Below are positions 1 to 8,426 of a stretch of 40,021 bases of DNA, piece by piece. The notes under the pieces are model-generated. The model had not been told where the DNA came from, did not search any database, and saw only the letters and a list, made by a program, of their open reading frames with translations. The stretch is from Magnetovibrio sp. (lineage in GTDB: Bacteria > Pseudomonadota > Alphaproteobacteria > Rhodospirillales > Casp-alpha2). A program made the position numbers and the translations under genes. The stretch is from the NCBI GenBank assembly GCA_002722175.1, contig PBKU01000056.1:1-40021 (forward strand), in the 5' to 3' direction. How positions within the stretch are numbered: position 1 is the stretch's first letter; every line of letters begins with the position of its first letter.

Positions 1-396
1 ATGGCAAAAGACAATAACTCAAGAAAAAAAATACTTCTTCTCTAATAAAGGGGGATAAGCCAATTTAACGGGGACATTTTTTGATTTTTGCAAAATTCTG
101 TGGAAAAGTGGTGCTTTCAGGCAAGAGTACTTATTGGATATCCTTAGTTGACTGATTTAGTGTGGAGGATCAATCCAATTATTAACTTTAAAATACGCAT
201 GGTGAATACTTTGCCTTTCAGGCTACTCCACTTTGAGATTTAAGAAAGAATTAGAGCGTGTGTTATTAAGTATTAATTTATCTAATAATCGATTATTGCA
301 AAATAATGATGAGTCGAAAGATGCAGGTAAAAGCGCATTGCAAAATTTTATGTTAGTTTTATCAATACACTGTGTTTGGGGAGTAGAATGATTAAA
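1..396. other. Intergenic stretch at the left edge, no gene seen
   Basis: No convincing gene lies here. Two plus-strand frames are open from the edge for 14 and 18 codons, so the last residues of a gene upstream of the window could end here, but nothing identifies it. No minus-strand frame running off the edge has a usable start. In many alphaproteobacteria dnaB follows rplI; no dnaB start is present downstream of rplI here. A perfect 14-base palindrome sits at 284-297, which chance alone can produce in AT-rich DNA. Confidence 0.6.
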
Positions 397-1113
397 TTAT
401 TTTTCGGTCTTATCCAAAGGCTTGTCCTGTAATTGTTGCAGTTCATCTGTTGTTGAGGGCAAATCACTTTTAGACAATATATTATTGTTATCCTCTTCTG
501 GAGGCATAGTGTTTCCTGAATCCATAATGTCAGCAATTGCTTTTTCTTTCGCACTTTTTTCGAAAATGTCTTTGGTAATGTCTTCAGGGTTAGGTGTAGA
601 ATCTATATGTTCCGCTTCTGTGGCTGCCAAAACTGCGTGTCCAGTTTTTGCCTGTGTTTTTGCCTCGTCCTCTGAACGTGCAACGTTGATGCTAATTTTA
701 ACAAAGATTTCTGGATGTAGTTGGATCTTTATACTATGGAGACCTAGGGTTTTAATGGGTGAGGTTAACAGGATTTGTTGACGTGAAACCTTGAATCCCA
801 TATCGCTAATAGCCATAGCGATATTGCGACTGTTAACAGAACCATATAGTTGCCCAGCATCGCCCGCTTGGCGAATTAGGGTAACAACCATGCCTTCCAT
901 TCGCGATGCTATATCTTTAGCGTCGCTTTTCAGTTTTAAGTTATTAGCTTCTAAGTCTGCACGTTTCCCTTCAAAGTAGCTTTTGTTCTTTTCTGTCGCT
1001 CGGAGTGCTTTTCTTTGCGGCAAAAGATAATTTCTTGCGAACCCTACTTTGACCGTAACAATATCCCCGATTTGTCCAAGTTTCTCTATTTTCTCTAATA
1101 GGATGACTTCCAT
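397..1113 (-). CDS. rplI: Large-subunit ribosomal protein L9 with long acidic tail
   Basis: L9 binds 23S rRNA near the base of the L1 stalk. The N-terminal RNA-binding domain is clear (MEVILLEKIEKLG at the start, then GFARNYLLP around residues 24-32), followed by the long connecting helix and the C-terminal domain (GQLYGSVNSRNIA around 87-99). The family domain ends near residue 150, but this protein runs to 238: the last 85 or so residues are acidic, rich in Asp, Glu and Pro, and look disordered. A Shine-Dalgarno AAGGAG precedes the ATG. It is the last gene of rpsF-rpsR-DUF2232-rplI and starts 5 bases after the DUF2232 stop, so the two are probably translated together. Confidence 0.95.
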   Translation of the reverse strand: MEVILLEKIEKLGQIGDIVTVKVGFARNYLLPQRKALRATEKNKSYFEGKRADLEANNLKLKSDAKDIASRMEGMVVTLIRQAGDAGQLYGSVNSRNIAMAISDMGFKVSRQQILLTSPIKTLGLHSIKIQLHPEIFVKISINVARSEDEAKTQAKTGHAVLAATEAEHIDSTPNPEDITKDIFEKSAKEKAIADIMDSGNTMPPEEDNNNILSKSDLPSTTDELQQLQDKPLDKTEK

Positions 1114-1118
1114 CTAGC

Positions 1119-2069
1119 TTACTCCTTATTTCTTGGGTAGGTGACGATACGTGAAACCCAAGCCCAACCAAACCACTGTTCAATAATTCCTAGCACAGCT
1201 ACAAGAAAGCTAGCCCAACTTGAAACTAGTAGAACGACATAAAATAGTGCAATCATAGTGCTAGCATGCTTCTGTTTTCCAAGGAATTTGTGAACTACCG
1301 CTAACCCAACAAAAAAAAACGGTATGGCTAAGACTAACGCTAGGTTATTGCCTAGATATCCCCAATTGTTTGGTCCTAAAAGGGCAAGTATGCAGGCCCC
1401 AACAAATACGGTCGATAGCCATTGAGGCATTGAAACGTTGGAATAAGAAGGGGTTGGCCGTAGATTTTTTTTCATGCGGACTGAAGCCCACTGGGCGATC
1501 GCAGCATTTGCAATATTCATTACAATCCAACTTGCAACAGCGACCCCCGGAAAAAAAGGACTCAATGATGCAATTGTAGTGTTGTGTATGTTTTGAGGTA
1601 AATTTGGCACCATTGAGGTTAAGGCTTCACTTAAATGGTCTACTACCAACGGTTCAAAACCTTTAGTTGTTTCCGCTATTAGACAAACAACAAAGAGCAG
1701 AATGCCGCCTAATGCTGTGAGGTAAGCGACTGCTTCGCCCGCTGCGTGCCACTCACTTTTGCTGTTGCTGCTAGGGCGCTGGATAAGGAAGCAAGTGCAA
1801 ACAATAAAGGCCGGCAAAACACAGGCGGCTAGAAAAGGGATTGTTGCAATTATCTCACCTAATGCAAACGAAACAATTAAGCCGCTTGTTCCAGCAACCA
1901 AGAGGCCTTTTGCTCCAATTGTGAGTCCCACAAAATAAATGGGCACTGGTGCTAAATAAAATATTGGAAAGGCGAGAATTGAACCAGATAACACAGACAA
2001 AAGAGCGAGCGAACTGATGAGGCCGGCAAGAATTGATACGAAAGCGATATTTAGCATTTTTACTACCAC
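1119..2069 (-). CDS. DUF2232 multi-pass membrane protein
   Basis: A 316-residue, very hydrophobic protein with about eight predicted membrane segments spread over its whole length and short polar loops near residues 95-110 and 195-210. Its placement between rpsR and rplI and its hydropathy match the DUF2232 (YybS-like) family found at this locus in many alphaproteobacteria. The biochemical function is unknown; some members have been likened to substrate-binding subunits of small transporters, but nothing here shows that. It lies 40 bases after rpsR and almost touches rplI, so it should be co-transcribed with the ribosomal genes. No catalytic motif is visible. The family assignment rests on synteny as much as on sequence. 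Confidence 0.8.
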   Translation of the reverse strand: MVVKMLNIAFVSILAGLISSLALLSVLSGSILAFPIFYLAPVPIYFVGLTIGAKGLLVAGTSGLIVSFALGEIIATIPFLAACVLPAFIVCTCFLIQRPSSNSKSEWHAAGEAVAYLTALGGILLFVVCLIAETTKGFEPLVVDHLSEALTSMVPNLPQNIHNTTIASLSPFFPGVAVASWIVMNIANAAIAQWASVRMKKNLRPTPSYSNVSMPQWLSTVFVGACILALLGPNNWGYLGNNLALVLAIPFFFVGLAVVHKFLGKQKHASTMIALFYVVLLVSSWASFLVAVLGIIEQWFGWAWVSRIVTYPRNKE

Positions 2070-2109
2070 TCTTTGGAATAAGTCTACGTGTGGTCCAACT
2101 ACATCTAGC

Positions 2110-2337
2110 TTATTTTACAGCATAAGGAAGTAATGCGAGGAACCGTGCCCGTTTGATAGCGCGTGATAATTCTCGTTGTTTCTTTCCAGAAACCGCCGTA
2201 ATTCTACTGGGAACTATTTTACCGCGTTCTGAAATGTACCGGTTTAGCAACTTGACATTCTTATAATCTATTGATGCTTCTGCTCCCCCTACAAATGGGC
2301 AAGTCTTACGCCGTCGGAAAAAATTCGGTCGATTCAT
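2110..2337 (-). CDS. rpsR: Small-subunit ribosomal protein S18
   Basis: S18 sits on the platform of the 30S subunit and forms a heterodimer with S6. The 75-residue product has the family's usual length and signature: a basic N-terminus ([11 protein letters not shown]), then [19 protein letters not shown] and the [22 protein letters not shown] segment split over residues 44-65, ending in LALLPY. The start ATG overlaps the rpsF stop by four bases (ATGA), so S6 and S18 are translationally coupled, fitting their one-to-one assembly. Confidence 0.97.
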   Translation of the reverse strand: MNRPNFFRRRKTCPFVGGAEASIDYKNVKLLNRYISERGKIVPSRITAVSGKKQRELSRAIKRARFLALLPYAVK

Positions 2338-2762
2338 TCAGGTTTTCCTTCTATTGGTTCTAGAGAAGAATTACTAGATGGATGTGTTGTCTGTTTTTCG
2401 TTTGTAGACCGTCCCTGTCTTGTAAACTTTTCATCGCGGTCCTTATTTTGCATCATGAACGATGGACCTTCTTCTAACGCTTCAACTTTGATTGTTAAAA
2501 ACCGCAGAATATCTTCATGGAGTCGCATTTGTTTCTCCATCTCATGTATTGCTTCTGGAGTTCCATCTATATTGATTAAGACATAGTGGCCTTTCCGATT
2601 CTTTTTGATTTTATATGCTAACGTCCTAAGGCCCCATTGCTCTTTTTTTGTAATTTGCCCACCATGGCTTTTTAAAATTTTTTCAAAAGTTTCTATAAGA
2701 GCATCTACTTGTGGCGTAAGAATGTCCTGACGTGCGATAAACACGGTTTCGTAATATGCCAA
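2334..2762 (-). CDS. rpsF: Small-subunit ribosomal protein S6 (TTG start)
   Basis: S6 binds S18 and 16S rRNA on the 30S platform. I place the start at the TTG at 2762, not at the upstream in-frame ATG at 2792: a strong Shine-Dalgarno (AAGGAGG, 2769-2775) lies six bases before the TTG, and the protein then begins M-A-Y-Y-E-T-V-F, the expected S6 N-terminus. The core ferredoxin-like fold covers about residues 1-100 ([42 protein letters not shown]). A polar tail of about 35 residues follows, as in many alphaproteobacterial S6 proteins. The product is 142 residues. It is the first gene of the ribosomal operon. Confidence 0.93.
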   Translation of the reverse strand: MAYYETVFIARQDILTPQVDALIETFEKILKSHGGQITKKEQWGLRTLAYKIKKNRKGHYVLINIDGTPEAIHEMEKQMRLHEDILRFLTIKVEALEEGPSFMMQNKDRDEKFTRQGRSTNEKQTTHPSSNSSLEPIEGKPE

Positions 2763-2816
2763 AACAACCCTCCTTATGGCTTTTCTCAACATCCCTTAAC
2801 ATTAATGAGGTGATGC

Positions 2817-2836
2817 ATAGCTGACTATTCAGCGAG
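2817..2836 (-). promoter_or_regulatory. Hairpin in the rpsF leader
   Basis: On the minus strand GCTGA-ATAG-TCAGC (2820-2833) forms a 5-bp stem with a 4-base loop, in the region expected to be the rpsF 5' leader and about 60 bases before the start. Nearby CUCCU could pair with the Shine-Dalgarno. This could be part of S6:S18 feedback control, known in other bacteria, but I do not see that motif clearly. The structure is seen; the role is inferred. Confidence 0.25.
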
Positions 2837-2851
2837 GAGTTTAAGCCGCGC

Positions 2852-2879
2852 AATATAACTAAAAACCTTAAATCTGCAA
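2852..2879 (-). promoter_or_regulatory. Possible sigma-70 promoter of the rpsF operon
   Basis: On the minus strand TTGCAG (2874-2879) and TATATT (2852-2857) are separated by 16 bases, a fair match to a -35/-10 pair. Transcription would start near 2845, giving a leader of about 80 bases. It lies in the divergent region between rpsF and fabD. The -10 is one base off consensus and the -35 is two off. Confidence 0.3.
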
Positions 2880-3001
2880 GACTTTTAACGAAAAGAACAT
2901 GTACGGGAAACCTTGACAAGATGTAACTATGCCATCAACTTTCAAATAACAAAAAATCAGAAGTTCATTTTCATTAGGATTCCTAAAAAGAGGCTTGCTT
3001 C

Positions 3002-3952
3002 ATGTCAACTGCACTCATATTTCCAGGGCAGGGTTCTCAAACTGTCGGAATGGGTAAAAATCTCGTAGATTCTTTTCCTGCTGCAAAATATGTCTTTGAA
3101 GAGATAAATGATGCTTTAGAACAGAACCTGTCGGAAATAATATTCGAGGGTCCTGAAAAAGAGTTAAGATTGACTGAGAATGCACAACCTGCATTATTAT
3201 GTATGAGTATGGCAATTCTTGCTGTTCTAAAATCGAATTTTGATATTGATTTGCCTAGAAAATCTACTTTTGTCGCTGGCCATTCGTTGGGCGAATACTC
3301 TGCTTTAGCTGCAGTCGGCACATTTTCTTTATTTAATGCTGCCCGATTGTTAAAAAAGCGGGGGCTAGCAATGCAAAAAGCGGTTCCTGTTGGCGATGGA
3401 GCAATGGCGGCTATACTTGGCCTTGAATTGGCAGATGTTGAGGTGATTGTCAGCGAATTTGCGCAAAATGAAACATTAACTGTAGCGAATGATAATGCTC
3501 CTGGTCAAGTTGTTATTAGTGGTGCCAAGAATGCTGTTGAAAGAGCTATCGGGGGTGCAAAGGCTAAGGGTGCAAAACGTGCTTTATTATTGTCTGTTAG
3601 CGCACCATTTCATTGTCCCTTAATGGAACCGGCGGCGAAGATTATGTCAGATGCACTTGATAAAACCGAAATGTTTGAGCCATCAGTTCCCTTAGTATCA
3701 AACATTGCCGCAATGCCTGTTAAGAATTTGGTGGAAATACGAGAATTGCTCGTTCAACAGGTGATAGGACGCGTTCGTTGGCGAGAAAGTGTCCAGTATA
3801 TGAAAAGCCAGGGAGTTGGAACCTTAATTGAGCTTGGAGCAGGAAAAGTACTTAGCGGGATTACAAAGCGAATTGATAGAAACTTAGATAGTTATAGTGT
3901 TGATAGCTTGTCGGCTATCGAAAAGCTGGCAGGAAAGTTAAAAAATATATAA
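3002..3952 (+). CDS. fabD: Malonyl-CoA:ACP transacylase
   Basis: FabD moves malonyl groups from CoA to acyl carrier protein, supplying the extender unit for type II fatty acid synthesis in the cytoplasm. The 316-residue product has the N-terminal FPGQGSQ motif (residues 7-13), the nucleophile elbow GHSLGEY with Ser95, the conserved Arg of KKRGLAMQ near 120, and the catalytic His204 in APFHCPLM. Length is normal for the family. A GAGG element precedes the ATG. It opens the fab cluster, is followed 23 bases later by fabG, and is divergent from rpsF. Confidence 0.97.
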   Translation: MSTALIFPGQGSQTVGMGKNLVDSFPAAKYVFEEINDALEQNLSEIIFEGPEKELRLTENAQPALLCMSMAILAVLKSNFDIDLPRKSTFVAGHSLGEYSALAAVGTFSLFNAARLLKKRGLAMQKAVPVGDGAMAAILGLELADVEVIVSEFAQNETLTVANDNAPGQVVISGAKNAVERAIGGAKAKGAKRALLLSVSAPFHCPLMEPAAKIMSDALDKTEMFEPSVPLVSNIAAMPVKNLVEIRELLVQQVIGRVRWRESVQYMKSQGVGTLIELGAGKVLSGITKRIDRNLDSYSVDSLSAIEKLAGKLKNI

Positions 3953-3975
3953 ATCTAAGGAAGGGTAAAAGGAGA

Positions 3976-4713
3976 ATGTTTGATTTGAGTGGAAAATGTG
4001 CTTTGGTAACTGGTGCGTCAGGGGGAATAGGTGGAGCTATTTCAGAAGCATTAATTAATCAAGGTGCCACTGTCACGTTGTCCGGCACGCGTGCTGATGC
4101 GTTGGATATGCTAAGAGCAAGATTAGGAAAAAAAGCATACGTTGTTTCTGCTGATATAGGTTCTACCAACTCGATTGAATCATTAGTCCTCAAAGGACAA
4201 GAGAAGATGGGGGCGATTGATATCTTAATTAACAACGCTGGACGTACTCATGATAGTTTAGCTCTGCGAATGAAGGATGAGGAATGGGAGAGTATTCTCA
4301 ATATCAATCTAACAGCAGCTTTTAGGCTCTCTAGAGCCTGTATTAAAGGCATGATGAAGAAAAGGTGGGGACGTATAATCAGTATTAGTTCAGTAGTAGG
4401 AATTTCTGGGAATGCTGGCCAGGCTAATTACGCGGCATCAAAAGCAGCAATGATTGGAATGTCAAAGTCACTGGCACAAGAGGTTGCGTCAAGAGGAATT
4501 ACAGTCAATTGTGTTGCACCAGGGTTTATCGAAACGGCCATGACAGATTCATTAAATAGCGATCAAAAGGGTCGCTTGTTAGAAGCTATTCCACTTGGCC
4601 GTTTCGGTAGAGCCGGTGATGTTGCCGCTGCGGTGCTTTATCTAGCTAGCGATGAAGCATCTTACGTGACTGGCCAAACTTTTCACGTGAATGGCGGAAT
4701 GTTAATGATTTAA
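3976..4713 (+). CDS. fabG: 3-oxoacyl-ACP reductase
   Basis: FabG reduces 3-ketoacyl-ACP to 3-hydroxyacyl-ACP with NADPH, the first reduction of each elongation cycle. The 245-residue product is a classical short-chain dehydrogenase: TGASGGIG nucleotide-binding loop (residues 12-19), NNAG at 86-89, Asn111, Ser139, Tyr152 and Lys156 as the complete catalytic tetrad, and the PGFIETAMT segment after the sixth strand. A strong GGAG precedes the ATG. It contrasts with the second SDR of this window (36266-37045), which has lost Tyr and Lys. Confidence 0.97.
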   Translation: MFDLSGKCALVTGASGGIGGAISEALINQGATVTLSGTRADALDMLRARLGKKAYVVSADIGSTNSIESLVLKGQEKMGAIDILINNAGRTHDSLALRMKDEEWESILNINLTAAFRLSRACIKGMMKKRWGRIISISSVVGISGNAGQANYAASKAAMIGMSKSLAQEVASRGITVNCVAPGFIETAMTDSLNSDQKGRLLEAIPLGRFGRAGDVAAAVLYLASDEASYVTGQTFHVNGGMLMI

Positions 4714-4865
4714 TCTAGAAAATATTCAATTCGTTATTGATCCGGTGATATTCTGGTGCTAGTCAAGTAATAAAAATTTGCTGTGCATCGCTAGCATCTT
4801 GGATTATCGGTATCAAAAGTCTTTTTAATTTAGTTTTTGACATATTAAAGCAAGGAACCAAAACT

Positions 4866-5102
4866 ATGACTGACGTTTCAGATCGTGTAAAAAAAATCGT
4901 GTTAGAGCACTTAGGCGTTGAAGAGGCAAAGGTAGCTGAGAATGCGAGTTTTATCGATGATTTGGGAGCCGATAGTCTTGATACGGTTGAACTTGTAATG
5001 GCTTTTGAAGAAGAATTTAATATTGAGATTCCAGATGATGCAGCAGAAAAGATATTAACTATTAAAGATGCAATTAAATTTATTGAGTCGCAGAATGCAT
5101 AA
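4866..5102 (+). CDS. acpP: Acyl carrier protein
   Basis: ACP carries growing acyl chains as thioesters on 4'-phosphopantetheine. This 78-residue acidic protein has the GADSLD motif, with Ser37 as the attachment site, and the usual four-helix pattern (ERVKKIV-like helix [14 protein letters not shown] helix II). It is preceded by a 152-base gap after fabG, longer than elsewhere in the cluster, consistent with acpP also having its own promoter, which is often seen because the protein is needed in large amounts. CAAGGA lies upstream of the ATG. Confidence 0.97.
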   Translation: MTDVSDRVKKIVLEHLGVEEAKVAENASFIDDLGADSLDTVELVMAFEEEFNIEIPDDAAEKILTIKDAIKFIESQNA

Positions 5103-5181
5103 GTTTATTGTTTGGGTTTGAGCGATACGACAAATACCTATGCATGTTCTTAGCTGATTGCGACATTAAGGGCAGACCGCG

Positions 5182-6444
5182 ATGAGGCGTGTGGTTGCGA
5201 CCGGGTTGGGTATAGTGAACTCTCTGGGTTGTGGGATTGAGGAGAATTGGGGAAATTTACTATCAGGGAAATCTGGTATACAAAAAATTCAGACTTTTGA
5301 TGTCTCAGATTTGCCAGCTAGGATAGCAGGGCTGGTTCCAGCAGGCGATGGAACTGGGAATACGTTTGACGCTAATGCTTGGGTAGAGCCTAAAGATCAG
5401 CGCAGGATGGACTCTTTTATAATTTATGGGTTAGCAGCAGCTGAACAGGCCATAAAAGATTCTGGTTGGATTCCAAGAAGCGATGAAAGTTTTTGGCGTA
5501 CTGGTGTTCTAATAGGATCTGGGATAGGAGGTTTGCCTGAAATTTCGAGTGCAGCATTATTAGTTGAGGGAGGAAAAACAAGGCGGCTTAGCCCTTTTTT
5601 TGTTCCTTCTACCTTGATTAACCTTATCTCGGGGCATGTGTCAATCCGGCATGGATATAAAGGTCCGAACCATGCAGTTGTCACCGCCTGTTCCACAGGT
5701 GCTCATGCCATTGGTGATGCTGCTCGGATGATAATGTTGGATGATGCTGATGTTATGGTTGCTGGGGGTGCCGAGGCTGCATGTTGTCGGTTGGGTATGG
5801 CCGGGTTTTGTGCAGCGCGTGCCCTTTCTACTGGCTTTAACGAAAATCCCGAAAAAGCGTCTAGGCCATGGGATAAGAGGCGGGATGGTTTTGTGATGGG
5901 CGAGGGTGCCGGAGTGGTTATCCTCGAAGAATATGAACATGCCAAGAAACGTGGCGCGACAATTTATGCTGAAATCGTGGGGTATGGGATGTCTGGAGAT
6001 GCACACCATATCACGGCACCTGCAGCAGATGGGGACGGTGCATATCGTTGCATGAAGTTAGCTTTGAAGCGTGCAAACATGAGCCCTGAGGATATTGATT
6101 ATATTAATGCTCATGGAACCTCAACTCCTCTTGGAGATACTATTGAGCTAGAGGCAGTCAAAAGAGTTTTTGGAGCACAATCAGATAATTTATCGATGTC
6201 TTCGACAAAATCAGCTGTAGGCCACTTGTTAGGTGCTGCGGGTGCAGTTGAAGCAATTTATTCGATATTGGCGATACGTGACGAGGTTGTTCCCCCGACT
6301 TTAAATTTAGATGAACCTTCGGAAGGGTGTGATATAGACTTGGTTCCGCATACAGCTAAATCTCGGCCGGTTAGAGCAGCATTATCTAACTCATTTGGAT
6401 TTGGAGGAACTAATGCATCTTTAATTTTTTCAAAAATAGATTGA
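5182..6444 (+). CDS. fabF: 3-oxoacyl-ACP synthase II
   Basis: FabF condenses malonyl-ACP with acyl-ACP in elongation and, in Gram-negatives, handles the step setting unsaturated chain length. The 420-residue thiolase-fold protein has the complete Cys-His-His triad: Cys170 in VTACSTGAHAI, His311 in NAHGTSTPLGD and His348 in KSAVGHLLGAAG, with Lys343 of the same segment. The C-terminal NSFGFGGTNAS loop is present. AAGGGCAG precedes the ATG. It follows acpP by 79 bases and ends 12 bases before the chosen mltG start. Confidence 0.97.
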   Translation: MRRVVATGLGIVNSLGCGIEENWGNLLSGKSGIQKIQTFDVSDLPARIAGLVPAGDGTGNTFDANAWVEPKDQRRMDSFIIYGLAAAEQAIKDSGWIPRSDESFWRTGVLIGSGIGGLPEISSAALLVEGGKTRRLSPFFVPSTLINLISGHVSIRHGYKGPNHAVVTACSTGAHAIGDAARMIMLDDADVMVAGGAEAACCRLGMAGFCAARALSTGFNENPEKASRPWDKRRDGFVMGEGAGVVILEEYEHAKKRGATIYAEIVGYGMSGDAHHITAPAADGDGAYRCMKLALKRANMSPEDIDYINAHGTSTPLGDTIELEAVKRVFGAQSDNLSMSSTKSAVGHLLGAAGAVEAIYSILAIRDEVVPPTLNLDEPSEGCDIDLVPHTAKSRPVRAALSNSFGFGGTNASLIFSKID

Positions 6445-6456
6445 TTGGAAATATGT

Positions 6457-7440
6457 ATGAAATATTTTACGGGCAAACTGCTTGCCGCCGTAAGTATTTC
6501 GTCCTTATTTATAATTTTAGTATTCTTATTTTGGCTTAGAAGTATTTACTTAAAGCCTGGCCCTTTTGAAGCTCCCAAAGTTGTTGTAATCCCAAAAGGC
6601 AGCAGTATAGCAAAAATTGCTGAACTGCTTGAATCAAAGGGAGCCATCAGGAACAAATATTTTTTTATTATTTCAATAAGATTATGGGGAAATGATGCCT
6701 TGCTTAAAGCCGGTGAATTTTTATTGCCTGCAAAAGCTTCATTTTACGATGTCCAAAAAATTCTTAAAGATGGGAGGTCGTTGTTCCGAAAATTTACAAT
6801 CCCAGAGGGGTTAACAACATTTGAGATTGTCAAGAAAATTGAAAATATTGCGGAATTAAGTGGCGAAGTATCTATTAATCTTGAGGAAGGGGAACTTCTT
6901 CCTGAAACGTACCACTTTGCATATGGGGTTAGTCGGAATAAAATTGTTAAGAGAATGCAGGAAGAAATGCTTGTGACACTTAATAGTTTGTGGGATGGGC
7001 GAAAAAGGGGGTTGCCACTTGAAACGCCAATTCAGGCTTTAATTTTGGCTTCTATAGTTGAAAAAGAAACTGGACAACCTTCAGAAAGAGGACGTGTGGC
7101 TGCGGTATTTATCAATCGGTTGAGAAAAAATATGAGGTTACAGTCAGACCCTACGGTTGTTTACGGTCTTACACAGGGTAGGGGTAGGCTAGGCCGCTCA
7201 CTGACAAAGGGTGATTTAAAGACCCCTACCTCATACAATACTTACCTAATCGGAGGTCTGCCGCCTGGTCCTATTTGCAATCCAGGTCGGGCTGCAATTG
7301 AAGCTGTTCTTCAACCTCCAGATACAAAAGAGTTTTATTTTGTATCTAATGGAGATGGTGGACATGAGTTTTCTAAATCGCTTAAAGAGCATAATAGAAA
7401 CGTTGCGAGGTTTCGGGAAAAAAGAATTAAAAATAAATAA
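6457..7440 (+). CDS. mltG: Endolytic murein transglycosylase MltG
   Basis: MltG cuts nascent glycan strands at the inner membrane and is thought to terminate peptidoglycan polymerisation. I take the ATG at 6457 (327 residues) over an in-frame TTG at 6445, because the former begins MKYFTGKLL directly before a single N-terminal membrane anchor (about residues 8-27). Then come a LysM-like region (VVVIPKGSSIAKIAELL) and the YceG catalytic domain, with the VEKET motif at 201-205 carrying the catalytic Glu, the INRL and QSDPTVVYG segments, and the C-terminal YNTYLIGGLPPGPICNPG signature. It follows fabF closely, the usual alphaproteobacterial order. Confidence 0.94.
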   Translation: MKYFTGKLLAAVSISSLFIILVFLFWLRSIYLKPGPFEAPKVVVIPKGSSIAKIAELLESKGAIRNKYFFIISIRLWGNDALLKAGEFLLPAKASFYDVQKILKDGRSLFRKFTIPEGLTTFEIVKKIENIAELSGEVSINLEEGELLPETYHFAYGVSRNKIVKRMQEEMLVTLNSLWDGRKRGLPLETPIQALILASIVEKETGQPSERGRVAAVFINRLRKNMRLQSDPTVVYGLTQGRGRLGRSLTKGDLKTPTSYNTYLIGGLPPGPICNPGRAAIEAVLQPPDTKEFYFVSNGDGGHEFSKSLKEHNRNVARFREKRIKNK

Positions 7441-7535
7441 AAAGCCCAAAAGATGCAGATAAGAAAACTACAGACTCGGTTAGAAGTATTTTGTATTGTT
7501 TTCCTGAAACCGTCATTTTTGAGGGAGTTGTATTT

Positions 7536-8426
7536 GTGTTCTTACGTTCTATGACAGGTTATGCCAAATCTGATGGCAAAAATGAAAGTGCAATATGGAA
7601 CTGGGAAATTAAAAGTGTAAATTCTCGAAATTTAGATATTCGATGTAAATTACCAGCGAGTTGCGATTTTTGGGAATTAGAAGTTTGCCAGGCCATTAAA
7701 GCTAAAATTAAGCGAGGCTTTGTTTCGGTTAATCTTCATATAAACAGAGATAGTAAGCAGAAAAAATACAAGGTAAATAGACCTCTTGTAAGGTCATTGT
7801 TTGAAATAGCGGATGAACTAAGTGCAGAATTTCCTAATCTCAACCGAATTGATTTTGGTGATATTGTTAAGGTACAAGGTATTGTTGAGCCAATTGAGAG
7901 TATTTTAGATAATCAAAACCTAGCTGACATAAAACAATCGATTTTCGTGGATTTAGGGATCGCTATCGATTTGTTGTTAGAAGCCCGAAAGGTTGAGGGG
8001 AAAATAATCCAGTCGTTGTTGCGTGAGTTAATGCACAGTTTTAGAGTCTTACGGCTTAAAGCTGACGGTTTATCATCAATCGAGCCAGAGTTTTTTCGCA
8101 ACAAGTTAAAAAATCTCGTAGGGGGTTTGCTTGAAAACTATAGTTCTCTTAATAAGGAACGTCTTGAAAATGAGGTGGCCATTATTTTAACAAGAGGAGA
8201 TGTGCGTGAAGAACTTGATCGGTTGAACGCACATGAACAGACTATAATGGGAGTATTGGAAAACGGAGGGGTAATTGGTCGGCGTTTAGATTTTTTATGC
8301 CAAGAATTAAATCGGGAGGCTAACACTATTTGCTCGAAAGCAACAACTTCTGAATTAACTAGTTTAGGGATAGAGTTAAAAGTTATAATTGATCAAGTAC
8401 GTGAACAGGCTCAAAATGTTGAATAG
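7536..8426 (+). CDS. yicC: YicC/YloC family endoribonuclease
   Basis: YicC-family proteins are endoribonucleases; the E. coli member promotes decay of a small RNA. I choose the GTG at 7536: a GAGGGAG ribosome site lies eight bases upstream and the protein then reads (M)FLRSMTGYAKSDG, the family's usual N-terminus, giving 296 residues. The C-terminal signature is intact: RGDVREELDRLNAH, GRRLDFLCQELNREAN and TICSKA, followed by VIIDQVREQAQNVE. It lies between mltG and gmk, its conserved position in alphaproteobacteria, and overlaps the start of gmk by 11 bases. Confidence 0.92.
   Translation: MFLRSMTGYAKSDGKNESAIWNWEIKSVNSRNLDIRCKLPASCDFWELEVCQAIKAKIKRGFVSVNLHINRDSKQKKYKVNRPLVRSLFEIADELSAEFPNLNRIDFGDIVKVQGIVEPIESILDNQNLADIKQSIFVDLGIAIDLLLEARKVEGKIIQSLLRELMHSFRVLRLKADGLSSIEPEFFRNKLKNLVGGLLENYSSLNKERLENEVAIILTRGDVREELDRLNAHEQTIMGVLENGGVIGRRLDFLCQELNREANTICSKATTSELTSLGIELKVIIDQVREQAQNVE

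Noticed and set aside
284-297. 14-base perfect palindrome AATAATCGATTATT
   Set aside because: About two such palindromes are expected by chance in a window of this size; nothing nearby gives it a role.
348-554. Minus-strand frame overlapping the end of rplI
   Set aside because: Lies in another frame of rplI and has no ribosome site or family pattern.
2913-2918. TTGACA upstream of fabD as a -35 box
   Set aside because: No -10-like hexamer lies 16-18 bases downstream (the sequence there is CAACTT).
4837-4842. TTGACA just before acpP as a -35 box
   Set aside because: It is only 24 bases from the acpP ATG, leaving no room for a normal -10 and leader.
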